Counted from the first letter of the stretch, positions 52,910 to 63,169 are shown. The stretch is DNA of 64,000 nt from SZUA-35 sp965530755 (GCA_965530755.1 CBESNA010000009.1:35937-99936); one strand, 5' to 3'. Program-made: numbers and translations. The notes: a model not told the origin generated them from the letters alone.

Positions 52910-55198
52910 TTGTCCGAGAACCACGCCACGTCCGTCCTCCGGGTCGAGGATCCGCACCTGCTGCTGGGTGACACCACTTTCGTCGCCGACCTCGACCTGC
53001 CCGATGCTGCCGTGGTCACCTACGTGACGTCGGTGATGGCACACGCCGAGATCACCAACATCGACGTCAGCGAAGCGCTGGAGGCGCCCGGTGTGTTGGC
53101 GGTCGTGACCGCTCGAGATCTCGCTGCCGCCGACATGGGTCCCGTTCCCGGCCACCTGGCGATGTTCCCGGCTTCGACCGAACGATCAGTGCTGGCCGAC
53201 ACGGTCGCACGATTTGTCGGCGAGCCGATCGTCGCCATCGTTGCCGAGAGCCACGCAGCAGCGGCCGACGCAACCGAGCTCGTCTTCGTCGACTACGAAC
53301 CGCTCTCCCCCGTCGTGGGCTTCGACGCGGCGCTCAGCGATGCAACCGTGATCTACCCGGAGCACGGATCGAACACGATCTACAACGACCACGGCGGAGC
53401 CGACACGCCGTTCGTCGCAGACGAGGTCGTGGTCGAGGCAACGATTGCAAATCAACGCTTGGCCCCGTGCCCGATCGAAACCCGGGTCGCCGCCGCCTGG
53501 TGGGACGGCGACCGCTTGGTCCACCACGCGTCATGTCAGGGCGTCCATCCCCACCGGGCGATGCTTGCCGCCTGGTATGGAATGGAAAAGGAACAGATCC
53601 GAGTCACCACCGCCGACGTCGGCGGAAGCTTCGGGGCCAAGGCACGGATGTACCCGGAGGAGATGCTCCTCGGCTTCCTGGCGAAGATGGTCGGACGCCC
53701 GGTCCGCTGGACACCGACTCGCTCCCAGGACATGACCGGGCTCGGACACTCCCGCAACCAGCGGCAGGAGGTGAAAATCACCGGCAGGCGCGACGGCACG
53801 ATCACGGCCATCGACGCCCACATCATCACCGACTGCGGCGCCTACCCAATCGCTGCTGCCCACATGGCGAAGAACACCGGCGTCATGTTGCCTGGGCCAC
53901 TCGCGGTCGACCAGGTCACCTGGCGCACGACGGCCGTGGTCACCAACACCACCCCCATCGTCGCCTACCGGGGAGCGGGCCGGCCCGAGGCCGGCGCGCT
54001 TCTCGACCGGGCAGTCGACCTGTTCGCAGCGGAGATCGGGATGGATCCGATCGAGGTTCGGCGCTCGAACCTGGTGCCTGCATCTGCCATGCCGCATACC
54101 AATCCGAGTGACGTGGTCTACGACTCCGGCGATTACCCGTTGATCCTCGAACAGCTCGCCGGCCACGTCGGCTACGACGCGATCCGCTCACAGCAGGCCG
54201 CCCAGCGTTCGAGCGGAAGCACCAAACACCTCGGTATCGGGCTCTCGGTCTTCATCGATCGAACCGCCGGAGTCATCGGCTCCGAGTACGGGTCGCTGGA
54301 GCTCAACGCCGACGGGTCGATGCGGGTCCTCACGGGCTCGTCTCCGTATGGCCAGGGCCACTACACCACCTGGTCGCAGCTGGTCTCGGAACGCACCGGT
54401 GTCCCGATCGAGCAGATCGAGGTGTTCCACGGCGACACCGACGTCGTTCCCCGAGGGGGGATCACGGGCGGCTCTCGGTCGGCCCAGAAGGCCGGGTCGG
54501 CCGTAGCCGTCGCCACTGATCAGCTCGTGGCTGAAGCGGCCAAGTTCGCGGCCGACATGCTGGAGGCGGCACCAGGCGATGTGGTGATCGACACCGCGAC
54601 CGGCCAGTTCCACGTGGCCGGTTCGCCCGGAGCCGCCAGCGTCGGGTGGGTCGAGATTGCAGCTGCAAGGGTCGAGGCTGCGAAGGCAGACGGCGACGAC
54701 GGGCAGATCGCCTTTGCGTGCGAGACCGACTTCGAACCGGATGGGCCGTCGGTTCCCTACGGTGCGTACGCAGCCGTCGTCGAAGTCGATGCCGAGACCG
54801 GGGCCATCGACCTCCAACGGATGGTGTCGGTCGACGACGCTGGAATCATGATCAACGAGACGATCGTTCGGGGGCAGGTGCATGGCGGCATCGGCCAGGC
54901 CATCGGCCAGGCTCTCTACGAGGAGTTCGTCTACGACGAGGACGGGAACCCGATCACGTCGAATTTCATGGACTACGGGATTCCCGGTCCCACCGAGATG
55001 CCGAGTTTCGAGTCGCACCTCACCGAGACGCCGTCACCCAACAATCCGCTCGGGGCGAAGGGCATCGCCGAGTCCGGCACGATCGGCGCTGTCCCCGCCA
55101 TCCAGAACGCAGTCGTCGATGCACTTTCCCATTTGGGCGTTCGCCACATCGACCTGCCCGTCACTCCGCAACGAGTCTGGACTGCGCTCAGATCCTGA
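52910..55198 (+). CDS. CoxL-like molybdopterin-binding large subunit (form II type), orphan
   Basis: 762 residues from TTG 52910, with AGGGGA upstream. Xanthine dehydrogenase-family molybdenum domains are complete: VADVGGSFGAKARMYPEE, RPVRWTPTRSQDM, IVAYRGAGRPEAGALLDRA (the AYRGAGR loop of form-II enzymes, not the AYRCSFR of true CO dehydrogenase), SPYGQGHYTTWSQL, and NPLGAKGIAESGTIGA with the catalytic Glu. The enzyme likely oxidises a hydroxylatable substrate other than CO. No FAD (CoxM) or 2Fe-2S (CoxS) subunit gene is adjacent, which is unusual. Confidence 0.92.
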   Translation: MSENHATSVLRVEDPHLLLGDTTFVADLDLPDAAVVTYVTSVMAHAEITNIDVSEALEAPGVLAVVTARDLAAADMGPVPGHLAMFPASTERSVLADTVARFVGEPIVAIVAESHAAAADATELVFVDYEPLSPVVGFDAALSDATVIYPEHGSNTIYNDHGGADTPFVADEVVVEATIANQRLAPCPIETRVAAAWWDGDRLVHHASCQGVHPHRAMLAAWYGMEKEQIRVTTADVGGSFGAKARMYPEEMLLGFLAKMVGRPVRWTPTRSQDMTGLGHSRNQRQEVKITGRRDGTITAIDAHIITDCGAYPIAAAHMAKNTGVMLPGPLAVDQVTWRTTAVVTNTTPIVAYRGAGRPEAGALLDRAVDLFAAEIGMDPIEVRRSNLVPASAMPHTNPSDVVYDSGDYPLILEQLAGHVGYDAIRSQQAAQRSSGSTKHLGIGLSVFIDRTAGVIGSEYGSLELNADGSMRVLTGSSPYGQGHYTTWSQLVSERTGVPIEQIEVFHGDTDVVPRGGITGGSRSAQKAGSAVAVATDQLVAEAAKFAADMLEAAPGDVVIDTATGQFHVAGSPGAASVGWVEIAAARVEAAKADGDDGQIAFACETDFEPDGPSVPYGAYAAVVEVDAETGAIDLQRMVSVDDAGIMINETIVRGQVHGGIGQAIGQALYEEFVYDEDGNPITSNFMDYGIPGPTEMPSFESHLTETPSPNNPLGAKGIAESGTIGAVPAIQNAVVDALSHLGVRHIDLPVTPQRVWTALRS

Positions 55199-55224
55199 CC
55201 AGGCGGGTGTGCGAGGATCAGTTC

Positions 55225-55644
55225 ATGGACCTCTCCCCCGCTCTGGCCTGGGCTGCTGATCACAAGAACGCCGTCCTCATCACGATCCGAGGCGACGGAC
55301 GGCCCCAATCGTCCGACATCGCGTACACAGTCGCTGACGGAGCGTTCACGATCTCGGTGACGAGCGACCGAGCCAAGGCAGCCAACATGCGACGCGATCC
55401 ACGGGTCGTCTTGCACCTCAGCGACCCCGGCAGCTGGAGCTACCTGTCCTTCGACGGGACGGTCGAGCTCAGTCCCGTCACGAAGACGACCGACGACGCC
55501 ACCGCCGATGCGCTGGTGGCCTACTACGAGCACGTGGCGGGCCAGGCCCACCCAGACTGGGCCGAGTATCGCCGGGCCATGGTCGAGGAGGGTCGCCTGA
55601 TCGTGACCTTCCGACCGACGTCCGTAGTCGGCCAGATCCACTGA
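55225..55644 (+). CDS. PPOX-class (F420/FMN split-barrel) protein
   Basis: 139 residues from ATG 55225 with GAGGA upstream. Pattern HKNAVLITIRGDGRPQSSDIAY, then AKAANMRRDPRVVLHLSD and SYLSFDGTVEL, the split-barrel flavin-binding fold of actinobacterial PPOX/F420-dependent reductases. Cofactor F420 is more common than FMN in this group, but the sequence does not decide it. Convergent with mmpL. Confidence 0.9.
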   Translation: MDLSPALAWAADHKNAVLITIRGDGRPQSSDIAYTVADGAFTISVTSDRAKAANMRRDPRVVLHLSDPGSWSYLSFDGTVELSPVTKTTDDATADALVAYYEHVAGQAHPDWAEYRRAMVEEGRLIVTFRPTSVVGQIH

Positions 55645-55656
55645 CAGCCCCACAAG

Positions 55657-57867
55657 TCAGATGGCCGGGGCGAGTTCTCGTTCCGGTTCCGTGAGCGTTG
55701 TCTCGGTGTCAATGTCGATCTTGGGCAGGATGCGATCGAGCCATTCGGGCAACCACCAGTTGGCATCGCCCATGAGCTTCATCGAGGCCGGCACCAACAC
55801 CATCCGGACGATGGTGGCGTCGACGAAGATCGCCGTGGCCAGCCCGAGCCCGAACATCTTCGTCGTCGGATCGCTTCCGAGGACGAAGCCGAGGAACACC
55901 GAGATCATGATCAGCGCGGCCGACGTGATCACCCGTGCCGTGCTGGCGATGCCGTGGATCACCGAGCGATCGTTGTCGCCGGTGGCGAGGAACTCCTCCC
56001 GCACCCGGGAGAGCAGGAACACCTCGTAGTCCATCGACAAACCAAAGAGGATGGCGAACATGAACATCGGGATGAACGACACGATCGGCACCGTCGACTC
56101 GAGCCCGATCAACTCCTTGCCCCACCCCCATTGGAACACCATCACCAGCACGCCGTAGGCGGCACCGATGCTGAGCAGATTGAGCAAGGCGGCCTTGAGC
56201 GGTACGAGGATCGACCGGAAGACGAGCATCAACAAGACGAAAGACAGGCCGATCACCGCCGTGATGAACAACGGAAGGCGCGATGTGACCCGATCGCCGA
56301 TGTCGGAGAACGTGGCCGTCTGCCCGCCGAGGTGGGCCCGAGCCGGACTGCCATCGAGGATCTGGGGGAACACTTCGGACCGAAGGCGCTCGACCGTGAC
56401 TCGGGTCTCGTCATCCTGTGGAGCTGTCGTGGCGAACGCGACGACCGTTGCGACACCGGCCGCCTCGTTGATCTCCGGCGGCGCAACCGCAGCAATGCCG
56501 GAGTCCGCAGCGATCGCGTCGACCAACGGCTCGACCACGGACGGGTCCTCTGAGATGTCGACGGCAATGACCAGCGGACCGTTCGTTCCGGCGCCGAAGC
56601 CCTCGGCCACGAGGTCGTACGCTCGCCGTTCGGTGCGGGTCTGAGGAAGCGTGCCATCGTCGGGAAAGCCGAGTTGGAGGGCCATGACCGGAGCGGTCAG
56701 TGCGAGCAACAGTGTCGTCACACCGATCGTGTACGCCCACGCGTGACCGGCAACATGCTGCCCCCAGCGCTGCCAGCCGGGGCTGGCCTCGTCGCCGGCG
56801 TGGTGGCCGCGTCGGTGGATACCGACACGGTTGATCCAGTGACCCGCCACACCCAAGAAGGCGGGTAGGAGTGTCACCGAAGCCACGACCATGATCAGAA
56901 CGACGAGTGACGTTGCCACTCCGGCGGCTGTCATGAACGGCACACCGGCAAACGCCAGGCCGAGGATGGCGATCACGACCGTGCCGCCGGCAAAGATCAC
57001 GGCCTGGCCCGCAGTGGCGACGGCACGACCGACCGATTCGTCGACCGGCAAGCCCCGAGCCAAGAACTCTCGATGCCGCGTGACCAGGAAGAGCGCGTAA
57101 TCAATACCAACACCGAGGCCGACCATGCTCGCGATCTGTGGCGCCCAACTCGGGATCTCGATCAGGTACCCGACCAGCGGCATCGAGCTGACGCCGAGTG
57201 CCAACCCGAACAACGCCATGCCTATCGGGAGTCCCATCGCGATGACCGACCCGAACGCCAGCAACAGGATCACGACGGCCACAGCGATGCCGATCATCTC
57301 TCCGGCACCGGTTTCCGGCTCTTCGAATGCGAAGAAGAGGTCGCCGTTCGTCTCGACCTGGATCACATCGCCATCGGCAGCAATCACCGCCTCCTTCAAG
57401 GCGCGGAGGTCTTCGACACCGAGCTCCTCGACCACCGGGTACTGCATCCGGATCAGCGCGATACGGCCGTCTGGCGACAGCGATCCAGACTGGGCGGCTC
57501 CGTCCGGTCCGAGCGCTACGGCCTGGGCCGGGTCAGAGGTGGTCAGAACGTGCGGCAACCCGGCGAGACGGGCCTGGACTGCTGCGAGCTCGACCTGAGC
57601 GTCAGGATCGTCGAAGAACGACGCGTTGCCATCCCTGGGAGTCACGACCACCTGGGCCGTGAGCCCCGCCGTCTCAGACTGCGCGCTCGAGAGAAGCTCG
57701 AGTGCTTGCTGGGAGTCGAGCCCTGGGACTTCGAACGAGTCCTCTAGTTCGCGTCCGAAGGCCGACGACGCACCGACAACAGCCACAGCCGCCACGAGCC
57801 AGGCCCCGATGATCCGCCACGGATGTCGAGCAGCGAAGCGGCCAAGCCGATAGAGAGCAATTGACAT
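55657..57867 (-). CDS. MmpL-family RND transporter
   Basis: 736 residues from ATG 57867 with GGAGGAGAA upstream; upstream in-frame residues lack coding character. Twelve membrane helices in the two-fold RND/MMPL layout, with two extracytoplasmic domains. GVGIDYALFLVTRHREFLARG and LSMDYEVFLLSRVREEFLATG are the paired charged motifs in helices 4 and 10. MmpL proteins move lipids or glycolipids out of the cell. It is divergent from a histidine kinase/response regulator pair across 171 bases, which may regulate it. Confidence 0.93.
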   Translation of the reverse strand: MSIALYRLGRFAARHPWRIIGAWLVAAVAVVGASSAFGRELEDSFEVPGLDSQQALELLSSAQSETAGLTAQVVVTPRDGNASFFDDPDAQVELAAVQARLAGLPHVLTTSDPAQAVALGPDGAAQSGSLSPDGRIALIRMQYPVVEELGVEDLRALKEAVIAADGDVIQVETNGDLFFAFEEPETGAGEMIGIAVAVVILLLAFGSVIAMGLPIGMALFGLALGVSSMPLVGYLIEIPSWAPQIASMVGLGVGIDYALFLVTRHREFLARGLPVDESVGRAVATAGQAVIFAGGTVVIAILGLAFAGVPFMTAAGVATSLVVLIMVVASVTLLPAFLGVAGHWINRVGIHRRGHHAGDEASPGWQRWGQHVAGHAWAYTIGVTTLLLALTAPVMALQLGFPDDGTLPQTRTERRAYDLVAEGFGAGTNGPLVIAVDISEDPSVVEPLVDAIAADSGIAAVAPPEINEAAGVATVVAFATTAPQDDETRVTVERLRSEVFPQILDGSPARAHLGGQTATFSDIGDRVTSRLPLFITAVIGLSFVLLMLVFRSILVPLKAALLNLLSIGAAYGVLVMVFQWGWGKELIGLESTVPIVSFIPMFMFAILFGLSMDYEVFLLSRVREEFLATGDNDRSVIHGIASTARVITSAALIMISVFLGFVLGSDPTTKMFGLGLATAIFVDATIVRMVLVPASMKLMGDANWWLPEWLDRILPKIDIDTETTLTEPERELAPAI

Positions 57868-58038
57868 TGGTTCTTCTCCTCCGTTGAGCAGCACACCGCT
57901 GCGCACGCCTTCATCGTGAGGCGAGGCCGGGCGACAGACATCGGGCGAAGGGTCGGATCGACCCCAACCGATCGGCTTCACCAGCTCGGCCTTTCGGCTG
58001 ATCCGCATCGGCGCTGCGTTCTCTACGATTGACCCGTG

Positions 58039-59184
58039 ATGCGAACCACCCTTCGCAGGGCCTTCGACGAACCGGCAGTGCCGGACCCACCCGCTCGTGT
58101 CTGGCGCGACTACGCGCTCGTCGGTGCCTTCGTGGTCGGCGCCTTCCTCGAGATCATCCTGCGGGACGCGGTCGGACCCCGGCCCCTCGCACTGATCGCC
58201 ACGGTCGTCCTCGCTCTTGCGATCTGGTGGCGGCGAGCCGACCCCTTGGCGGCAACACTCGCTTCGTTCGGGCTCATCTTCACCTCAGACGTCGTCCTCC
58301 GCGTCATCGGCGAGCCACCGCTCGAGATCTACACCTCCGTCGTGGTCCTGGTGGTGCCCTACGCCCTGTTCCGATGGGGTTCGGGACGAGCGGCGACGCT
58401 CGGCCTCGTCGTGATGCTCACCACCGCGCTGGAGAGCATTGTCTTCGCCTGGACCGGAGTCGGTGATGCCATCGGAGGACTCCTGGTTCTCATGTTTCCT
58501 GCCGCCCTCGGCAACATCGTCCGCTACCAAGCTGCCGCTCGCGTCCGGTCGCTCGACGAGGTCAAGCTGCGTGAACGAGAGCAGCTGGCGAGAGAGCTGC
58601 ACGACACCGTCGCTCACCACGTGTCTGCCATCGCGATCCAGGCTCAAGCCGGGCGAGCTGTGGCCGCAACCGATCCAGCGTCCTCCGTGGCCTTCCTCGC
58701 CACCATCGAAGCGGAGGCGTCACGGACACTGTCCGAGATGCGAACGATGGTGGGAGCGCTCCGAGCCGGCGAGGAGCCCGAGTTGGCGCCGCAATCGGGT
58801 GTCGCCGACATCGAACGGCTGGCCGAGCACTCGGCCCGGTTGCCGGTGACGGTCCGGACGAGCGGCGAACTTGCCGATCTCAGTCCGTCGGTCGACCGAG
58901 CCCTCTTCCGTCTCGCCCAGGAGTCCATCACCAACGCCACCCGCCACGCCCGAAATGCCACCGGCGTGACCGTGTCGGTCGACGCTGATCAGTTCCGCGT
59001 TCGACTCTCGGTCGTCGACGACGGGGATCCCCGCGGCTTCGACGCCAAACACGACATCGGCTTCGGCCTGGTCGGCATGACCGAGCGGGCGTCGCTCCTC
59101 GGGGGGACGCTCGAGGCGGGACCGAACCCGCATCGCGGGTGGACCGTCAGCGCCGTGCTCCCCAAGACCGGCCGGGCGACGTGA
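58039..59184 (+). CDS. Sensor histidine kinase (NarL-type, HisKA_3)
   Basis: 381 residues from ATG 58039 (GTG 58036 also possible). Five N-terminal membrane helices with no large sensor domain, then the dimerisation/phosphoacceptor box LARELHDTVAHHVSAI with His near 188. The HATPase domain has SITNATRHARNATGV (N box) and DIGFGLVGMTERASLLGG (G boxes). This is the DesK/NarX group. It overlaps its response regulator by GTGA. Confidence 0.94.
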   Translation: MRTTLRRAFDEPAVPDPPARVWRDYALVGAFVVGAFLEIILRDAVGPRPLALIATVVLALAIWWRRADPLAATLASFGLIFTSDVVLRVIGEPPLEIYTSVVVLVVPYALFRWGSGRAATLGLVVMLTTALESIVFAWTGVGDAIGGLLVLMFPAALGNIVRYQAAARVRSLDEVKLREREQLARELHDTVAHHVSAIAIQAQAGRAVAATDPASSVAFLATIEAEASRTLSEMRTMVGALRAGEEPELAPQSGVADIERLAEHSARLPVTVRTSGELADLSPSVDRALFRLAQESITNATRHARNATGVTVSVDADQFRVRLSVVDDGDPRGFDAKHDIGFGLVGMTERASLLGGTLEAGPNPHRGWTVSAVLPKTGRAT

Positions 59185-59840
59185 GCGCCGTCATCAGGGT
59201 GGTCCTGGCCGACGATCAGGAACTGGTTCGAACCGGCTTGCGAATGATCCTGAATGCTCAGGACGGCGTCGAGGTCATCGGCGAGGCATCCGATGGCCGT
59301 GAGGCCGTGGAACTGGCTCGCCGCCTCCGACCCGATGTCTGCCTGTTCGACATTCGGATGCCCCACCTCGACGGGATCGAAGCGACCCGACTGCTGGCCG
59401 GTCCCGACGTCGAGGAACCGATGGCCGTGGTCGTCATCACCACTTTCGACCTCGACGAGTACGTCCACGGCGCGTTGAAAGCCGGCGCACGCGGGTTCCT
59501 CCTCAAGGACGCCGGCCCTGAACTCCTGTTGCAGGCCATCCATGCCGCCGCCAACGGCGATGCGCTCATCGCCCCGAGCGTGACGGGCAGGCTCCTCCAG
59601 GCGTTCGCCGACACCCGCAATGGGCCCCCTGCGCAGCCCATCGAGCCGCTGACCGCCCGCGAGGAGGAGGTCGTGCTGACCGTCGCTGCCGGTCGAACGA
59701 ACGCCGAGATCGCGGCCGAGCTTCACATCGGCCTCAGCACGGTGAAGACCCATCTGGCGAGCCTGATGAACAAACTCGGAGCGAGGAATCGCGTCGAGAT
59801 CGCGATGTGGGCTTACGAGACCGGCCGCATCGGCCGCTGA
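59181..59840 (+). CDS. NarL/FixJ-family response regulator
   Basis: 219 residues from GTG 59181. The receiver has VVLADDQELVRTGL (acidic pair), CLFDIRMPHLDGIEA with the phospho-Asp at 57, and FLLKDAGPELL with the conserved Lys. The C-terminal LuxR-type HTH reads LTAREEEVVLTVAAGRTNAE and LHIGLSTVKTHLASLMNKL. It is co-translated with the kinase. The divergent mmpL is the most likely nearby target. Confidence 0.95.
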   Translation: MSAVIRVVLADDQELVRTGLRMILNAQDGVEVIGEASDGREAVELARRLRPDVCLFDIRMPHLDGIEATRLLAGPDVEEPMAVVVITTFDLDEYVHGALKAGARGFLLKDAGPELLLQAIHAAANGDALIAPSVTGRLLQAFADTRNGPPAQPIEPLTAREEEVVLTVAAGRTNAEIAAELHIGLSTVKTHLASLMNKLGARNRVEIAMWAYETGRIGR

Positions 59841-59858
59841 GCGTCCCAGAATGACTTC

Positions 59859-60791
59859 ATGGCCTCACAGCGATGGACGACACAGGACATACCGACCCAG
59901 GCGGGACGCACCGCGATCGTCACCGGGTCGAACACAGGGCTCGGACTCGAAACGGCGCGGGCGCTCGCCGGAAGTGGAGCCTCCGTCGTGCTGGCCGTCC
60001 GGAACCTCGGGAAAGGCGAAGCCGCTCGCTCGTCGATCTTGGCCGACCACGCCGACGCAACCGTGACGATCCAGCAGCTCGACCTGGGATCCCTCGAGTC
60101 GATCAGGACGGCAGCAGCCGAGTTGCGAAGCGCGCATGAGCGCATCGATCTTCTGATCAACAACGCCGGCGTGATGTACACCGAATGGCAGACCACGAGC
60201 GACGGGTTCGAGTTCCAGATGGGTGTCAACCATCTCGGCCACTTCGCTCTCACCAGCCTGCTGTTGGACCGAATGATCGACGTGGACGGTTCGCGCGTCG
60301 TCAGCCTCTCCAGTGTCGGCCATCGCATCCGTTCGTCCCTCGATCCCGAGACGATGATGTCCGGCGAGAAGTACGACCGAGTTTCGGCATACGGGCGATC
60401 GAAGCTGGCCAACCTCCTGTTCACCTATGAGCTCCAGCATCGACTCGACGCCGCAGGAGCGTCGACGTCTGCTCTTGCCGCCCACCCTGGTGTCTCCTCC
60501 ACCGAACTGGCTCGCAACTCGCCCGGCATCATCAGGTTCTTCGAAAAGGCGACGGCTCCGCTCTTGCAGTCCGCTGCCATGGGAGCGCTGCCCACCCTGC
60601 GAGCAGCGACCGACCCGAAAGCTGTCGGCGGCAGTTACTACGGACCCGGTGGTTTCATGGAGTTCCGGGGCCATCCCGAGGTGGTCGATTCATCGAAACG
60701 GTCGCACGACCGTGACCTCCAAGCCGGCCTGTGGCTTCGTTCCGAGGAGCTCACCGGCGAGAAGTTCGCTGCGCTCTCGCACGAAGGCTGA
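59859..60791 (+). CDS. Short-chain dehydrogenase/reductase (retinol dehydrogenase-like)
   Basis: 310 residues from ATG 59859. The Rossmann glycine motif is AIVTGSNTGLGLETARALAG, the NNAG motif is LLINNAGVMYTEW, VVSLSSVGHRI carries the catalytic Ser, and YGRSKLANLLF the YxxxK pair. This matches the actinobacterial group annotated as oxidoreductase or retinol dehydrogenase-like. NADP(H) is likely from the Arg after strand 2 (LAVRNLGKGEAA). Substrate unknown. Confidence 0.93.
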   Translation: MASQRWTTQDIPTQAGRTAIVTGSNTGLGLETARALAGSGASVVLAVRNLGKGEAARSSILADHADATVTIQQLDLGSLESIRTAAAELRSAHERIDLLINNAGVMYTEWQTTSDGFEFQMGVNHLGHFALTSLLLDRMIDVDGSRVVSLSSVGHRIRSSLDPETMMSGEKYDRVSAYGRSKLANLLFTYELQHRLDAAGASTSALAAHPGVSSTELARNSPGIIRFFEKATAPLLQSAAMGALPTLRAATDPKAVGGSYYGPGGFMEFRGHPEVVDSSKRSHDRDLQAGLWLRSEELTGEKFAALSHEG

Positions 60792-60805
60792 CGAGGATCC
60801 GACCC

Positions 60806-63169
60806 GTGACCGAGCACGACCACACGCTCAACCCGATCGACCTCGAGGCCCTGCGGGAGATCGAGCGCCGTGTGCTCTGGCTCTCCACTCGCATCATCGA
60901 CGCCGCCAACCGGCGCGGCGACACCGAGGTGAAAGTCGGCGGGCATCAGGCGTCGTGCGCGTCGATGGTGTCGATCATGACCGCCCTGTGGTTCGGCCAC
61001 ATCGGAGCGAACGACAAAGTCGCAGTCAAGCCACACGCCTCACCCGTCTACCACGCCATCAAGTACCTGACCGGCGAGCTCGACCGCTCGTACCTCACCC
61101 GGCTGCGCGAGCGGGGCGGACTCCAGGCCTACCCGTCGCGCACGAAAGACCCCGACGTCTCGGACTTCTCGACCGGATCGGTTGGGCTGGGTGCGGTGGC
61201 ACCGCTGTTCTCGGCGCTGACCCGTCGCTACACCGATGCCCACTTCGGGACTCAGGATCCGGCCCGATTCATTGCACTTGTCGGCGATGCCGAACTCGAC
61301 GAAGGCAACATCTGGGAGGCAATCGCCGACCCAGCGACCCAAGGCCTCGGGAACTTCACGATGGTGGTCGACCTCAACCGCCAGAGTCTCGATCGCGTCA
61401 TCCCCGAGATCGCCGCCACGCGACTCAAGCGGTTCTTCGCCGATGCCGGTTGGCACGTGGCCGAGGCCAAGTACGGATCCCGGCTGACAACCGCATTCGC
61501 CCAACCGGGAGGTGACGTCCTCGAAGCCCGCATCGACGAGCTACCGAACGAGGCCTACCAGGCACTGTTCGGGCTGAGCGGGGCCGAGGTACGGTCCAAA
61601 TTCCTCGACGGAGCCGACCCATCCGTCGGGCGATTCGTCGAGCATCTGGCCGACCAAGAGCTGAAGACGCTGGTGACCGACCTCGGCGGCCACGACCTCG
61701 GATGCTTGCTCGAGACCTTCCGTGCATGTGACCTCGAGACCGAGCGCCCCTCGGTGGTGTTCGCGTACACGATCAAGGGCAAGGGTCTTGCCATGGCCGG
61801 CGACCCCATGAATCACGCAGCGCTCCTATCGCCGGCCCAGATCGACGACTTCCGCCGCTCGGTCGACCTTGACGAATCCAACGAGTGGGACCGCTTCGAC
61901 GCGAACAGTCGGCCCGGCCGCATCTGCGCTGCGGTCGGCGGCGCCATCAACAATCCACCTCCCACCCCCCGGCCGGCAGTACCGATTCCCGCCACTGTTC
62001 GGCGACCGGTCACGACTGGGTCAACTTCGTCGCAGGAGGCCTTTGGTCGCGTGCTGGCCAGCCTCGCCGACATCGACGGAGTCGGCGACCGGATCGTCAC
62101 GACGGCTCCGGACGTCTCGATCTCGACCAACCTCGGCGGCTGGATCAACAAGAAGGGCGTCTACGCGCACCGCGAGGCCGACGATCACGGAGGAGCGAAT
62201 CGGCTGCTGAAGTGGGCTCCGAGCCCGAGCGGTCAACACATCGAGCTCGGCATCAGCGAGATGAACCTCTTCATGCTCCTCGGTCAGTTGGGCCTCAGCC
62301 ACGACCACCACGGACAGCATCTGTTGCCGATCGGCACGGTCTATGACCCCTTCGTGCTCCGCGGCCTCGACGCATTCATCTACGGCCTCTACAACGACGC
62401 GAAATTCATCGTCGCCGGCACACCGGCCGGCGTCACGCTCGCCCCCGAAGGCGGGGCCCACCAGTCAACCATCACGGCGTCGGTCGGCGCCGAGCTGCCC
62501 AACCTGAACTACGCCGAACCTGCCTACGCCACCGAGGTCGACTGGTTGATGTGTGACGCCATCGATCAGCTGTCGGCTCCGGGCGGCACCAGTACCTACC
62601 TACGGCTCTCGACCCGCCCGATCGACCAAGCCCCGTTCGCCGACGCACTCGAACGCCACGGCGAGGACCGACTGCGATCGGACGTGCTGGCCGGCGGGTA
62701 CCGCCTCATCGAGGGCCCGGACGACGGACGGCCGGGGGTGACCATCGTGACCACAGGCGTCATGGCACCGGAGGCCATCGCTGCCGCACGCGAACTCGAT
62801 CGCGAGGGCGTGCAGTCGACCGTCGTACACCTCACCAGCCCCGACCGGGTCTACCGCAGCTGGCGAGCGTCCTACACCCAGTCGATCGCCGCCGCCCACG
62901 TCGTGCGGGCACCGAGCCATCTCCATCGACTGATTCCGGCCAGCGAGCGACGCCGACCCGTGGTCAGTGTGCACGACGCCTCGAGCCACAGTCTGGCGTG
63001 GATCGGGTCAGCACTCGGGACGAGGCAGTTCACGCTCGGGGTCGACCGGTTCGGCGAGTCTGGCACGATCGCCGACCTCCACGAGATCACCGGGATCTCG
63101 ACCGGCAACATCGTGAACGCCGCGCTCATCGCCATCACCGAGCTCCCGGCCGAAGAGCCAGACTCGTGA
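60806..63169 (+). CDS. Transketolase-like / AceE-like thiamine-diphosphate enzyme
   Basis: 787 residues from GTG 60806 with GAGGA upstream. The ThDP pattern is ALVGDAELDEGNIWEAIADP then TMVVDLNRQSLDRVIPE, similar to the homodimeric pyruvate dehydrogenase E1 (AceE) rather than to transketolase. The pyrimidine-binding part has GISEMNLFMLLGQLGLSHDH, then LAPEGGAHQSTITASVG. The C-terminal domain ends with FGESGTIADLHEITGIS. It is about 100 residues shorter than typical AceE. No E2 or E3 gene is close, so the substrate (pyruvate or another 2-oxo acid) is not settled. Confidence 0.85.
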   Translation: MTEHDHTLNPIDLEALREIERRVLWLSTRIIDAANRRGDTEVKVGGHQASCASMVSIMTALWFGHIGANDKVAVKPHASPVYHAIKYLTGELDRSYLTRLRERGGLQAYPSRTKDPDVSDFSTGSVGLGAVAPLFSALTRRYTDAHFGTQDPARFIALVGDAELDEGNIWEAIADPATQGLGNFTMVVDLNRQSLDRVIPEIAATRLKRFFADAGWHVAEAKYGSRLTTAFAQPGGDVLEARIDELPNEAYQALFGLSGAEVRSKFLDGADPSVGRFVEHLADQELKTLVTDLGGHDLGCLLETFRACDLETERPSVVFAYTIKGKGLAMAGDPMNHAALLSPAQIDDFRRSVDLDESNEWDRFDANSRPGRICAAVGGAINNPPPTPRPAVPIPATVRRPVTTGSTSSQEAFGRVLASLADIDGVGDRIVTTAPDVSISTNLGGWINKKGVYAHREADDHGGANRLLKWAPSPSGQHIELGISEMNLFMLLGQLGLSHDHHGQHLLPIGTVYDPFVLRGLDAFIYGLYNDAKFIVAGTPAGVTLAPEGGAHQSTITASVGAELPNLNYAEPAYATEVDWLMCDAIDQLSAPGGTSTYLRLSTRPIDQAPFADALERHGEDRLRSDVLAGGYRLIEGPDDGRPGVTIVTTGVMAPEAIAAARELDREGVQSTVVHLTSPDRVYRSWRASYTQSIAAAHVVRAPSHLHRLIPASERRRPVVSVHDASSHSLAWIGSALGTRQFTLGVDRFGESGTIADLHEITGISTGNIVNAALIAITELPAEEPDS

